Positions 8,954 to 17,729 of a DNA stretch of 64,000 bases are shown one piece after another. Each line of letters starts with the position of its first letter. Position 1 is the stretch's first letter. The position numbers were made by a program, and so were the translations under genes. The notes under the pieces were generated by a model. That model saw only the letters and a list, made by a program, of their open reading frames with translations. It ran no database searches and was not told the DNA's origin. This DNA is from an uncultured Eubacteriales bacterium (GTDB lineage: Bacteria > Bacillota > Clostridia > Christensenellales > Aristaeellaceae). The stretch covers positions 1-64,000 of the forward strand of contig CADCAS010000002.1 in the NCBI GenBank assembly GCA_902799465.1. Direction: 5' to 3'.

Positions 8954-10240
8954 GTGGCGCGTAATACAGATCTCCATTTGCGGAATCAGATGATCTATTC
9001 CGTTTTTGTTCGCAATTACAGCTCTGAGGGGACCTTTGAGAAGGTACGCGAGGATTTGCCCCGCATTCGGAGCCTGGGTGCGGATATCATCTGGCTGATG
9101 CCGATTCATCCCATCGGCAAATCAAATCGCAAGGGCAGCATGGGAAGCCCATATGCTATAAGGGATTACAGGGCTATCAATCCCGAATATGGCACATTGG
9201 AGGATTTTCAGGCACTGGTGGACAGCATACATGCCTTGGGCATGAAGGTAATCATCGACGTGGTGTACAACCACACTTCACCAGACTCGTGGCTAAGGGA
9301 AAACCATCCGGAGTGGTTCTACCACAAGCCGGATGGCAGTTTCGGCAATCATGTGGGTGAATGGACCGACATCATAGATTTGGATTATAACCAGCGCGGG
9401 CTCTGGGAATATCAGATCGAGACGCTGAAGATGTGGGCAAAAACAGTAGACGGGTTCCGTTGCGACGTAGCGCCTCTGGTGCCTCTGGATTTCTGGAGGG
9501 AAGCGCGCGAACAGGTTGAGGCAATCCGTCCCGGATGTCTTTGGTTGGCGGAATCCATCGAGCCGGGTTTCGTTCGCTTCATCCGCTCCATGGGACTTAC
9601 CGCGGCATCAGACAGCGAGATATTCCAGGTCTTCGACATGGCCTATGACTACGACATATACGGGAAATACCTGAATGCCTGCATTGGAAAAGGCACACTT
9701 GAAGCATTTGTGGAAGCGCTTGACGGCCAGGAGGGAATCTATCCAGAAAACTACGTGAAAATGCGAACGCTGGAGAACCACGATCGACTTCGTGCCGCTG
9801 CGCTTATTCCAAACGGCAGGGCGCTTCGCAATTGGACGGCATTTGCCTTCTTTGCCAAGGGAATTCCCATGGTCTATAACGGACAGGAAAATGGCTGTGT
9901 ATGCCGTCCGAACCTCTTTGACCGGGATACAATTCCCTGGGGTGAGGGGCAGGACCTGACAGCATTGATCCAACGGATGTGTGCCATTCGCGGCGACGCG
10001 CTGTTCACCGACAGCAGTTTCTCGGCAAACACCATTGGCAAGACGGTGATCGCGTCACATCAACACGGTCAGCAGAGGATGATCGGCTTTTTCTGTACTG
10101 ATGGCAAAGGCTCAGTAGTTCCCTGTGATCTTCCGGATGGTGATTATGTAAACCTGCTCGCAGACGGGATAGTTCGCGTGGATGAAGGATTGTTGCCGCT
10201 GTCGGGCGAACCTGTGATTATAAAGCTTGGGAGGAATTGA
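8954..10240 (+). CDS. Alpha-amylase family glycosidase (GH13)
   Basis: A 428-residue enzyme acting on alpha-1,4-glucans, cytoplasmic since no signal peptide is visible. I use the GTG at 8954, preceded by GGAGGT at 8941-8946; the upstream extension has no family similarity. GH13 motifs occur in order: DVVYNHT, the nucleophile Asp in DGFRCDVAP, the acid Glu in WLAESIEP, and ENHD for the transition-state aspartate. It is short, with a small C-terminal beta domain. Its stop is one base from malQ, so the two form a maltodextrin-processing operon next to the transporter. GC content is visibly lower than in the transporter genes. Confidence 0.92.
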   Translation: MARNTDLHLRNQMIYSVFVRNYSSEGTFEKVREDLPRIRSLGADIIWLMPIHPIGKSNRKGSMGSPYAIRDYRAINPEYGTLEDFQALVDSIHALGMKVIIDVVYNHTSPDSWLRENHPEWFYHKPDGSFGNHVGEWTDIIDLDYNQRGLWEYQIETLKMWAKTVDGFRCDVAPLVPLDFWREAREQVEAIRPGCLWLAESIEPGFVRFIRSMGLTAASDSEIFQVFDMAYDYDIYGKYLNACIGKGTLEAFVEALDGQEGIYPENYVKMRTLENHDRLRAAALIPNGRALRNWTAFAFFAKGIPMVYNGQENGCVCRPNLFDRDTIPWGEGQDLTALIQRMCAIRGDALFTDSSFSANTIGKTVIASHQHGQQRMIGFFCTDGKGSVVPCDLPDGDYVNLLADGIVRVDEGLLPLSGEPVIIKLGRN

Positions 10241-10241
10241 C

Positions 10242-11762
10242 ATGAGTCGTGAAGCGGGAATATTGATGCCTGTGTCCAGTCTGCCAGGGCCTTACGGCAT
10301 TGGTGACCTGGGAGAGACCGCCTATGCATTTGTGGATTTTCTGGCGCAGGCAGGGCAGACCTATTGGCAAATCCTGCCGCTCAATCCTCCCAACCACAAC
10401 AAGTCCAAAGACAGCCCCTATCAGTCCTTTTCCGCTTTTGCGGGCAATCCCTATTACATCGACCTGAACCGACTGATGGAGGAAGGCGTGCTGCTCCGGG
10501 AGGAAATCGAAGCCGTGGACTTTGGTCATGACCCCGAGCATGTGGACTACGACAAGATGTACGCCAACCGCTTTCCACTGCTGCGCAAGGCCTATGAGCG
10601 CAGCGGGATCGCCAATAATCCCGGCTATCAGAGCTTCATCCGCGAGAATGGCTGGTGGCTGGATGACTATGCGCTTTTCATGTCTCTGAAGAGCTTTTTC
10701 GATCAGAAGGAGTGGCCGGATTGGCCGGAGGACATCAGCAGGCACTGGAGCAATGCGGTGGATTACTACCATCGTGAGCTCTATTATGACGTCGAATTCC
10801 ACAAGTACACACAATTCAAGTTCTATGAGCAGTGGTATGCGCTGAAGGCCTACGCAAACGGGAAACACATACGCATCATCGGGGACATTCCAATATACGT
10901 CTCTTTTGACAGCACGGATGTGTGGGCGCATTCTGAACTGTTCCAGCTGAACGATCAGAACCGTCAAAGCGCTGTTGCCGGTTGTCCCCCGGATGCCTTT
11001 TCCGCAGAGGGACAGATATGGGGAAGTCCGCTCTATCGCTGGGAAAAGCACCGGGACGATCGCTTCGGCTGGTGGATGGCACGGTTGTGGATGAACTTCC
11101 AGCAGTGCGACCTGCTGCGTATCGATCACTTTCGAGGATTGGACGAATACTTCTCTATCCCCGCCGGGGAACCGGCGAAGTCAGGCCATTGGGAAAAGGG
11201 GCCCGGCATGGCGCTGTTCAGACAGATGTGGGAGAACATGGGCCACAAACCCGTCATTGTTGAGGATTTGGGCTATATGACCGATTCTGTCCGACAGATG
11301 GTTCGGGATACGGATTACCCCAATATGAAAGTGCTGCAGTTCGGCTTTGATGCCGACGACGTTGGCGCAGCAAACGATTATCTGCTTCACAACATCCCTG
11401 AGCACTGTGTCGTATATCCCGGCACCCATGACAACGACCCTGTCAACGGCTGGTTCGCTGGCCTGACTACGGCCGAAAAGGACCGCATCAGGCAGTATTT
11501 TGGCTGTGAGGATGTGCCGGACAGCAGGATGCACGAGGTCTTCATCCGCGCCGCGCTGATCAGCCGGGCGTCAACATGCATCATTGCGCTTCAGGATTGG
11601 CTGGGACTGGGGCACGAGGCCAGGATCAATGAACCTTCACGGCTGGAGGACAACTGGCACTGGCGTTGGAAGGGAGACTGCCGCCAGGATGAGTTAGCAG
11701 TTCGGATATTCGAAAACACCCGGCGCTATGGCCGGCTAAACTGGAGTGCCTTTGAAAAATGA
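10242..11762 (+). CDS. malQ: 4-alpha-glucanotransferase (GH77)
   Basis: A 506-residue amylomaltase that transfers maltosyl units between alpha-1,4-glucans, releasing glucose and lengthening dextrins for phosphorolysis. Family hallmarks are LMPVSSLPGPYGIGDLG at the N-terminus, GDIPIYVSFDS, the nucleophile region LLRIDHFRG, the acid Glu in VEDLGYMT, and GTHDND near the end. GGGAGGA precedes the start and the gap to the amylase stop is one base. It is full length. A terminator lies 36 bases downstream, closing the amylase-malQ operon. Confidence 0.95.
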   Translation: MSREAGILMPVSSLPGPYGIGDLGETAYAFVDFLAQAGQTYWQILPLNPPNHNKSKDSPYQSFSAFAGNPYYIDLNRLMEEGVLLREEIEAVDFGHDPEHVDYDKMYANRFPLLRKAYERSGIANNPGYQSFIRENGWWLDDYALFMSLKSFFDQKEWPDWPEDISRHWSNAVDYYHRELYYDVEFHKYTQFKFYEQWYALKAYANGKHIRIIGDIPIYVSFDSTDVWAHSELFQLNDQNRQSAVAGCPPDAFSAEGQIWGSPLYRWEKHRDDRFGWWMARLWMNFQQCDLLRIDHFRGLDEYFSIPAGEPAKSGHWEKGPGMALFRQMWENMGHKPVIVEDLGYMTDSVRQMVRDTDYPNMKVLQFGFDADDVGAANDYLLHNIPEHCVVYPGTHDNDPVNGWFAGLTTAEKDRIRQYFGCEDVPDSRMHEVFIRAALISRASTCIIALQDWLGLGHEARINEPSRLEDNWHWRWKGDCRQDELAVRIFENTRRYGRLNWSAFEK

Positions 11763-11797
11763 TCAAAGGTAGCGTCGCAAATACCTTTTGACAACCC

Positions 11798-11826
11798 TGC
11801 GTCGTTCATATGAACGGCGCATTTTT
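11798..11826 (+). terminator. Terminator after malQ
   Basis: TGCGTCGTTCAT pairs with ATGAACGGCGCA, one mismatch, followed by TTTTT. It separates the carbohydrate operon from the phage-derived fragment. Confidence 0.75.
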
Positions 11827-11849
11827 CATGAAAAGGAGGTCGCCGATCA

Positions 11850-13010
11850 ATGGCAGAGACTCTTCGCGACATGGTCGTCTCGCTGTCATTGAACAGCGAC
11901 AACTTCAGTGCAAACCTGCGCTCCATCAACCAGCAGCTTAAGGAAGCCGACTCCCAGTTCAAGCTGGCGGCGTCCGGCGTCACCAACTTCGAAAACACTG
12001 CTGCCGGGGCACAGGCGCAACTCGCGAGCCTTCAGCAGAAGTTCCAGCTGCAGCAGCAGGCCGTCCAGCAGTATGAGCGTGCGCTCGAAGCGGCGAAAGG
12101 CAAGCTGGAGACCAGCGTGCAGACACATGAGAAGCTCGCCGCGAAGCTGGACACCGCCAGACAGAGACACGCGGATCTCGGCCAGCAGGTGGACAAGCTG
12201 ACTGCCGACCTCCGGGAAGCCGAGGAGGCTGGGCTGAAGGGTACCGATGCCTATGCCGAAATGGAGGCAGAGCTGGAACGCCTGAAGAGCGAGTACGCGG
12301 CATCGGGGCAGGAAGTGCAGAAGCTGGAAGGCCAGCTCTCCCGCTCCGAAAATGCCATGCGGCGCAACGCGGACGCTGTCACCAAAGCCAACACCAACCT
12401 GAACAACGCCCGCGCGGGACTCCAGCAGATCCAGTCCCATATCGTTCAGGTTACCTCCCGCCTGCAGCGGCTGCAGAACAGCTGGCTGAACGCCGCCGAC
12501 AGGATGGCGCAGTTCGGTGAGAAGGCCAAGGCTGCCGGCAAGAGCGTCGAAGGTGTGGGCAAAAGCCTGTCCAAACTCAGCGCTGTAGCTATCGGCGCGG
12601 GCACTGTCGCCGTCAAGACCTTTGCCTCCTATGATGACGCCATCCGGCTGGTCTACGCGACCATGGGCCTGTCCGAATCCGAGAGCACGGCGGAGATGAA
12701 GGCTCTGTCCGACGCTGCGCAGGAGATGGGCGCGAGCACCCGCTACTCTGCAAGCGAGGCGGCGTCTGCCCTGAACTACCTGGCTCTGGCCGGCTATGAT
12801 TCGGAGAAGGCCATTGAGGCGCTGCCCACGGTACTGAACCTGGCCCAGGCCAGCGGCATCGACCTGGCATCAGCTTCCGATATGGTCACCGACAGCATGT
12901 CTGCACTGGGACTGGAGATGTCCTATATGCCTGCCTTTGCGGATCAGATGGCGAAGGCCAGCCAGAAATCCAACACCTCCGTGGCCCAGCTTGGCGAAGG
13001 CATGCGCAGG
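11850..13010 (+). pseudogene. Truncated phage tail tape-measure protein (TP901 family)
   Basis: The start is clear: AAAGGAGG nine bases before ATG. About 387 residues of genuine tape-measure sequence follow. A long coiled coil (residues 20-220, Gln/Lys/Glu rich) precedes the TP901 core, which includes ASYDDAIRLVYATMG, ASTRYSASEAASALNYLALA and VAQLGEGM. Full-length relatives run to many hundreds of residues. Near 13010 the sequence switches to a Sel1-repeat frame, so the C-terminal part is lost. No other tail genes are present, so this is prophage debris. The frame stays open to 13307 without family similarity. Confidence 0.85.
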
Positions 13011-13243
13011 GTCTGGGCGTGGAACAGGATTACGCGCAGGCGGCGAAGCTGTTTGCATCCGTCGCAGCGTCGGGTAACAAATCCGCCACAGGCGTCGTCG
13101 ACGCCGGATATGAACTTGCCCGGCTATATGAACAGGGCCTGGGTGTGGAACAGGATTTGGACAGGGCGATTGACCTGTATGAGGAAGCGGAAGAAAACGG
13201 CAGCGAAGATGCTGTGGCCGCGCTGGAGCGCCTTGGGAAATAG
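13008..13243 (+). pseudogene. Sel1-repeat (TPR-like) protein fragment
   Basis: In the frame beginning near 13008 the product reads GLGVEQDYAQAAKLF and then YELARLYEQGLGVEQD, two classic Sel1/TPR-like repeats, ending ALERLGK. No start codon or ribosome-binding site belongs to it, and upstream sequence in this frame is tape-measure DNA. It is the 3' end of another gene joined to the phage fragment. Sel1 proteins scaffold protein complexes; this remnant probably has no product unless translation restarts at ATG-like codons near 13019. Confidence 0.75.
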
Positions 13244-14079
13244 AAGCTTCAACCAAACAACCAGACTTGAAACAGAGCATCGGGGTCTTAAAAGTGCCAC
13301 TCCGTAATCTGATCGTATTACAAGAAATTCTGTAACAAGATGACACGAGTTCAGGATTCTCCGAAAATCTTGTGTCTTGTTCCCGCTTAATCTGCGCATA
13401 ACAAAGCTCTCGATCCCGCCCATTGTATCAAAGTTGGGGTTGAGAGCCACCACGACGGGCTGGCCTAATTACAGTATAGAAGCAGCTCTTAACCCAATCT
13501 TCAAAATGCAACCACCGGATGCAACCACCCACCAATCGTCCATTGTATCATTATTACCCACCAATGCCACCTGTGGACGCCTATTGTACTACAATGGGCG
13601 TCCGTTACTATCGGGGATAGTGGCACGATATTTGATGAAACTTCTGTAATCCTTAACTGTTTCTCAAATAAAGTGTTGCTATCCCCGTTTGTTTCTTCGT
13701 TTTTTCATTTGTACATCTTAATAGGGTAGGGAAATCATATACCACATTGAGGAAAATGATGATTTTCCTATACCGTTGTTGTAACTCTACACAAATTAAC
13801 AATGGATAATCTTATCCACTGGCAGTGTAGAGGAGGTTTTGGAATACACGCACAAAAACTCTGGCATCTATCTATGATGGTGGAAACGAGTGATAAAAAA
13901 GGCTTTCTAAAATTCAAATTAATAAGATGATATGGAATCTATTTGTGACGTTTCAATGAAATCAAGGGATGTGGATTCATTGCAAACAATCGTTATTATG
14001 TGTGTTGAAAAGGGTGAATGTGAACCACAATATGTTGTATATCAGAAGCATGTGTTTTATACCATATATTGTGGTTTCA
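13244..14079. other. AT-rich non-coding stretch of the island
   Basis: I find no convincing gene here; short frames on both strands lack ribosome-binding sites and family similarity. One perfect hairpin, AGGAAAAT-GATG-ATTTTCCT, lies at 13750-13769. Base composition is the most AT-rich in the window, as expected for decayed mobile DNA. Confidence 0.5.
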
Positions 14080-14129
14080 AAGGTCTGCAAAACCTTCATT
14101 CCCCGGTCCGAATCCGGGTGGCACCTCCA
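14080..14129 (+). tRNA. 3' half of tRNA-Cys (GCA), 5' half missing
   Basis: Anticodon stem AAGGT (14080-14084) pairs with ACCTT (14092-14096) around loop CTGCAAA with anticodon GCA. Variable loop 14097-14101. T stem CCCGG/CCGGG with loop TCCGAAT (14102-14118). Acceptor strand TGGCACC (14119-14125), discriminator T and encoded CCA (14127-14129), as usual for tRNA-Cys. The upstream bases contain neither GGTGCCA nor a D arm, so the gene is only half present. This is the typical scar left where an integrative element uses a tRNA 3' end as its attachment site. Confidence 0.8.
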
Positions 14130-14131
14130 CA

Positions 14132-14162
14132 TGCGTTCTGTCTGTGACGGAACGCATTTTTT
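14132..14162 (+). terminator. Terminator after the tRNA-Cys fragment
   Basis: ATGCGTTC pairs with GAACGCAT around a roughly 11-base loop and is followed directly by TTTTTT. It probably belonged to the tRNA-Cys gene. Confidence 0.8.
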
Positions 14163-14170
14163 CAGTTGTA

Positions 14171-14367
14171 TGAATCGCGGACTCCTTCCGAGCCGCTTCG
14201 CGGCCCACCTCCCTCAGAGAGGGAGGCTTTTTGGATACCGGCGCTAAAAGGCACCTTCACTGAAGGAGCTTTTGGATACCGGCGGTAAAGGGCTCCCATC
14301 CAGGCTCCCTCTCCGAGGGAGCTGTCAGCCGCAGGCTGACTGAGGGAGTCGTTCCGGGCAGCTGAAT
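14171..14367 (+). repeat. Family B palindromic repeat, copy 1
   Basis: The order is ACTCCTTCCGA, GCTTCGCGGC, CCTCCCTC...GAGGGAGGC, TTTTGGATACCGGC, CCAGGCTCCCTCTC, GAGGGAGCTGTCAGC, GCAGGCTGACTGAGGGAGTC. A partial internal duplication of TTTGGATACCGGCG is present. Copies 2 and 3 are at 35276 and 38131. Such repeats are common in gut Clostridia genomes. Confidence 0.85.
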
Positions 14368-14426
14368 CGTTATGATATATTAGACGGACACATCAGAGAC
14401 GGCGAATTGTAAAGGAGCGAGGGCTT

Positions 14427-14996
14427 ATGATCTACATTATTCGCCACGGCGAGACAGCGCTGAACAGCCGCCATGTGCTTCAGGGCAGGAGCGACTTTCC
14501 GCTGAATGACCGGGGCATCGCCCAGGCGGAGGCCGCGGCGCGCAGGCTGGCCGAGCTGGGCGTCCGCTTTGACCGCGTCTTTTCCAGCCCGCTGCGCCGG
14601 GCCGTTCAGACGGCTGAGCTCGTCGCGCCGGGTGTAGCGGTGGAGACGGATGAGCGCCTGATCGAGATGGAATACGGTCCCTACGAGGGCATGGATCTCA
14701 GTGCCCCAGCCCCGGAGGTATTGACGTTTTTCAGCGACTTCGCGCACAACCCCGCGCCGCGGGGCATGGAGCCGCTCGCGGACGTGGTGGCCCGGACAGG
14801 CGGCTTCATGGAGGGCTTGCGGGCGTGCGGGGGCGACCTGCTGATCTCCACCCATGCCATCGCCATGAAGGGCATACTGGAATACCTGACGCCGGGCTCC
14901 AACGGCGGCTACTGGTCGAAGTACGTCGGGAACTGCGCCATCTACACGGTTTCGCTGGAGGAGGGCAGGCTCGGCGCGCCTGTCGAGCTGGTATGA
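14427..14996 (+). CDS. Histidine phosphatase family protein (phosphoglycerate-mutase fold)
   Basis: A 189-residue phosphatase of the branch-1 histidine superfamily. The catalytic motif is IIRHGETALNS at the N-terminus and the second histidine is in LLISTHAIAMKG; Arg in SSPLRRAVQTAE and Glu in LIEMEYGPYEG complete the pocket. The size fits broad-specificity phosphatases, alpha-ribazole phosphatase (CobC) or PhoE-like enzymes. A cobalamin operon lies in the window, but 29 kb away, so I do not call it cobC. AAAGGAGCGAGGG is the ribosome-binding region. It is monocistronic, between a family B repeat and a convergent flavoprotein gene. Confidence 0.88.
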   Translation: MIYIIRHGETALNSRHVLQGRSDFPLNDRGIAQAEAAARRLAELGVRFDRVFSSPLRRAVQTAELVAPGVAVETDERLIEMEYGPYEGMDLSAPAPEVLTFFSDFAHNPAPRGMEPLADVVARTGGFMEGLRACGGDLLISTHAIAMKGILEYLTPGSNGGYWSKYVGNCAIYTVSLEEGRLGAPVELV

Positions 14997-15054
14997 TGGA
15001 GCCCCGCGCCAGAGCGGGCCGGGATGGGGCCTGACCCCATCGGATGGGGAAAGG

Positions 15055-15094
15055 CAAAAAACGCCCCTGCGCAGTCCGGGACTACGCAGGGGCG
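15055..15094 (-). terminator. Terminator of the MarR-flavoprotein operon
   Basis: On the minus strand CGCCCCTGCG pairs with CGCAGGGGCG and is followed by TTTTTT (AAAAAA at 15055-15061 on plus). It ends transcription of the flavoprotein gene. Confidence 0.85.
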
Positions 15095-15103
15095 AAATAT
15101 TTA

Positions 15104-17152
15104 TCAGATGCCCTGGGCGGCGTTCTTGCCGGCGGTGTAGCCGTAGAACACGCAGAGGCTGTGGCTGATGCCGCGGAAGCAGATGGGGTATTCCACGGCG
15201 TAGCGGCTGCCCTGCACATTGCCGGTGACATAGAGGCCGGGGATCAGGTCGCGCTTGGGATCGGCGGCGGTGCCGGTGAAGGTGTGGCAGTTCTCGTCGG
15301 ATTCCAGGCCGCCCACGCACACCAGCATGATGGTGGGATTCCACACGCAGGCATAGAAGGGGCCGTTCTCGATGGGGAACATGCGCCCGGCAGGCTTGCC
15401 GAAGTCCTCGTCGTAGCCCTGCTTGCACAGCTCGTTGTAGCGCTCGATGCTGGCCTTGGCGGTCTCCAGCGCCTCGCCCTCGAAGCCGCACTGATTGAGC
15501 AGCTCGTCGATGGTGTCGGCCTTGTAGGTGTAGGCCTCGGCCTTGGCGGACACCTTGGTGTACTGGCGGTCGTTGAAGTTGGGGTTGCTCTCATCCTCAT
15601 CCTCGGGGATGATGTAGCACAGGCCGCCGTGGTTGGCGGGCATGTAGGGGATCTGCTCCGGCCACTTGTCGTCGTAGATCTGGAAGGTGGTCTGTTCGGG
15701 CTGGAGCTCTATCTGGTTTTCCAGCTGCTGGCCGGGGATGCACTCGTTCATGAAGCGCTTGCCGTGCTTGTTGATCTGGAGGAAGGGGGTGATGCCCATG
15801 CCGCCGCCCATGTGGTGGGTCATCGGGGCGTGGAAATCCTGCACCTTCGCGCCGATCCACGCGCCCATGCGCAGGCCGTCGCCGGTGTTGCAGGGATTGC
15901 CCTCGACATCCATGCCCATCATGCCCACCTTGCCGGCGCTCATGATGTTCTTTTCGAGGATCTCGGGGGTGAAGTGCTTCATGATCTTGTCGTTGGAGCC
16001 GTTGTCGCCGGTGGCCAGTATGACGCCCTTGGCGGCGTTGAACTGGAGGTACTTGCCGTTCACCGCGTCGCGCACGATGACGCCGGTCACGCGGCCCGTG
16101 TCATCCTGCAGCAGCTTCTCGGCGAAGCAGCCGTAGTGGACCTCCGCGCCCTTCTCGATGGCGGCGTTCAGGTTCGCCTCCACCATGAAGCCCTGCTGGT
16201 TGGGACGGCTGGAGCGGAATTCCATCGAGGAGGGGAAGGTGGGGAACTCCTCGTCCTTGTAGTCGTAGTGCTCCGGCTGCGGCCAGGCCAGCGGCACCAG
16301 GATGCCCTTGTCGAACTGCTCCTGGGTCACGACCTCGCGGGTGGAATCGCAGATGGTGAGGTCGGGATACGCCTCGATGAACCAGTCGATGACCTCCCAG
16401 GCGTGGTCCGCCCACTTCTTCAGGATGGCCCGCTTGTTGCGGTAGGTGCACTCCCGCATCAGCCGGTTCACGGCCACGTCGGTGTCCACCAGGCCGGTGC
16501 GGCCCCAGCGGTCGTTCAGGGTGCCATTGAGCACCGCATATTCGCCGGAGCGGCAGTTGAAGGTGGCGCTCTTCTCGATGAGCTGCACCTTCGCGCCCTC
16601 CTCGGCGGCGGCGCGGGCGGCGCACACGCCGGACAGGCCGGCGCCCACGATCACCACGTCCGCGTCGATGATCTCGTCGGGTTCGGGGGTCTCCGGCGGC
16701 TGGCCCAGCCAGTCGTCGTCCTCGGAGGCCGCCTCCTCGAGGACCGGCGCGATCTCCACAGTTTCGCCCTTCGCCAGGGCAATACAGGCCTCGGCGGCGG
16801 CGATCACCGCGCCGGAGGTGACGGAAGCGCCCGACACCACGTCGATCTCCGCGCCCTGCGCCTCCAGGATCTTCGCGGCGAAGTCCGGGCCGAGGGGCTT
16901 GCCGATGCCGTCGGTCTCGTTGTCGGTGGAGACCACCACGTCCGTGATGCTGTTGGCGTCAAAGGTCATGGTCACCGTGACCTCGCCCATGCCCGTGGCC
17001 GTGGCCGAGTAGGTGCCCGGCTTGTAGATGCCGGTTTCCTCCGCCAGCGCGCCGAGGCCCAGCGTCGCCGCGCCCAACACGCCCACCGTGCCTGCCGCCG
17101 CGCCCTTCAAAAAGGTGCGCCGGGAGAAAAGCCTGCTGTTCTTCCTGTCCAT
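15104..17152 (-). CDS. TAT-exported FMN/FAD reductase (fumarate-reductase flavoprotein family)
   Basis: 682 residues. The twin-arginine signal is SRRTFLKG (residues 10-17) with a hydrophobic stretch and cleavage near ALA-EE, so it acts outside the membrane. Residues 45-125 are an FMN_bind domain with SGASVTSG, the motif in which Thr/Ser carries covalent FMN. From about residue 163 an FAD_binding_2 domain follows: VVIVGAGLSGVCAARAAAEEG and, near the end, GLYVTGNVQGSRY. Known relatives reduce fumarate, urocanate, methacrylate or cinnamates as respiratory electron acceptors; the substrate cannot be read from sequence. AAAGGAGT precedes the start. It is 36 bases downstream of a MarR gene. Confidence 0.9.
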   Translation of the reverse strand: MDRKNSRLFSRRTFLKGAAAGTVGVLGAATLGLGALAEETGIYKPGTYSATATGMGEVTVTMTFDANSITDVVVSTDNETDGIGKPLGPDFAAKILEAQGAEIDVVSGASVTSGAVIAAAEACIALAKGETVEIAPVLEEAASEDDDWLGQPPETPEPDEIIDADVVIVGAGLSGVCAARAAAEEGAKVQLIEKSATFNCRSGEYAVLNGTLNDRWGRTGLVDTDVAVNRLMRECTYRNKRAILKKWADHAWEVIDWFIEAYPDLTICDSTREVVTQEQFDKGILVPLAWPQPEHYDYKDEEFPTFPSSMEFRSSRPNQQGFMVEANLNAAIEKGAEVHYGCFAEKLLQDDTGRVTGVIVRDAVNGKYLQFNAAKGVILATGDNGSNDKIMKHFTPEILEKNIMSAGKVGMMGMDVEGNPCNTGDGLRMGAWIGAKVQDFHAPMTHHMGGGMGITPFLQINKHGKRFMNECIPGQQLENQIELQPEQTTFQIYDDKWPEQIPYMPANHGGLCYIIPEDEDESNPNFNDRQYTKVSAKAEAYTYKADTIDELLNQCGFEGEALETAKASIERYNELCKQGYDEDFGKPAGRMFPIENGPFYACVWNPTIMLVCVGGLESDENCHTFTGTAADPKRDLIPGLYVTGNVQGSRYAVEYPICFRGISHSLCVFYGYTAGKNAAQGI

Positions 17153-17188
17153 GTGTACGACTCCTTTCCATACTCGTCCGATGGTCGT

Positions 17189-17626
17189 TCATTGTCCCTT
17201 GGGGGGTATGTTCTTCGTCATCTGATGGATGACTTCCATGAACACGTCGAGCTTCTCCGGGTCGATGCCCCGGGTGAGGTCCGCCTCCATGGCGGCGATC
17301 CTGTCCCGCATCTCGATGACCTGCGATGCCATGTCCGCCGAGGCCGTCAGCCGCCGCTTGCGCCGGTCGTCGGGGTCGGTGTCCCGTCGGATCAGCCCTT
17401 TGGCCTCCATGTTCTTGATGACCTCGCTGACCGTGGCGGCGGTATAGCCGTATTCAGACTCGATGTCCTTCTGGTTGAGCGGCTTAGCCGATGCGGCGAT
17501 GAACTGGAGGATGCGCGCCTCCACCGGCGTCATGGCCGTGCCCTCCACAAAGGCATCCAGGCGGCGCAGTATCCCCGAGGACACCCGCATGATATACCGG
17601 CTGGAGCTCTGGGACAAATCGGTCAT
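17189..17626 (-). CDS. MarR-family transcriptional regulator
   Basis: A winged-helix regulator of about 145 residues. The pattern MTPVEARILQFIA, then LNQKDIESEYGYTAATVSEVIKN and the wing GLIRRDTDPDDRRKRR is typical MarR. I start at ATG 17626; a TTG at 17641 is possible but would leave almost no leader. It is first in an operon with the exported flavoprotein and is likely its repressor, probably responding to a small phenolic or organic-acid ligand as in the family. A palindrome over the promoter suggests autoregulation. Confidence 0.88.
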   Translation of the reverse strand: MTDLSQSSSRYIMRVSSGILRRLDAFVEGTAMTPVEARILQFIAASAKPLNQKDIESEYGYTAATVSEVIKNMEAKGLIRRDTDPDDRRKRRLTASADMASQVIEMRDRIAAMEADLTRGIDPEKLDVFMEVIHQMTKNIPPKGQ

Positions 17627-17641
17627 GGCACGCACATCCAA

Positions 17642-17689
17642 TACTTAGGATTTGTAAGTAATTATACACGGATTGATATGGAATGTCAA
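17642..17689 (-). promoter_or_regulatory. Promoter and putative MarR operator
   Basis: On the minus strand TTGACA (17684-17689) and TATAAT (17661-17666) are exactly consensus with a 17-base spacer. Directly downstream, TACTTA and TAAGTA form an inverted repeat with a 7-base centre (17642-17660), covering the transcription start, a typical MarR site. Confidence 0.8.
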
Positions 17690-17729
17690 TAGGAATTATT
17701 AAAAAGAGATTGGGACTTGCCGCAAGCCT

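Noticed and set aside
13124-13453. Minus-strand frame reading ALNPNFDTMGGIESFV
   Set aside because: No ribosome-binding site and it continues antisense through the Sel1 fragment; a remote match to a phage protein could not be supported.
13377-13649. Plus-strand 90-codon frame in the AT-rich part of the island
   Set aside because: No start signal, odd composition, no similarity; treated as non-coding.
14427-14996. Alpha-ribazole phosphatase (cobC)
   Set aside because: The fold fits, but the gene is far from the cobalamin operon and the family has many functions; left as a generic histidine phosphatase.
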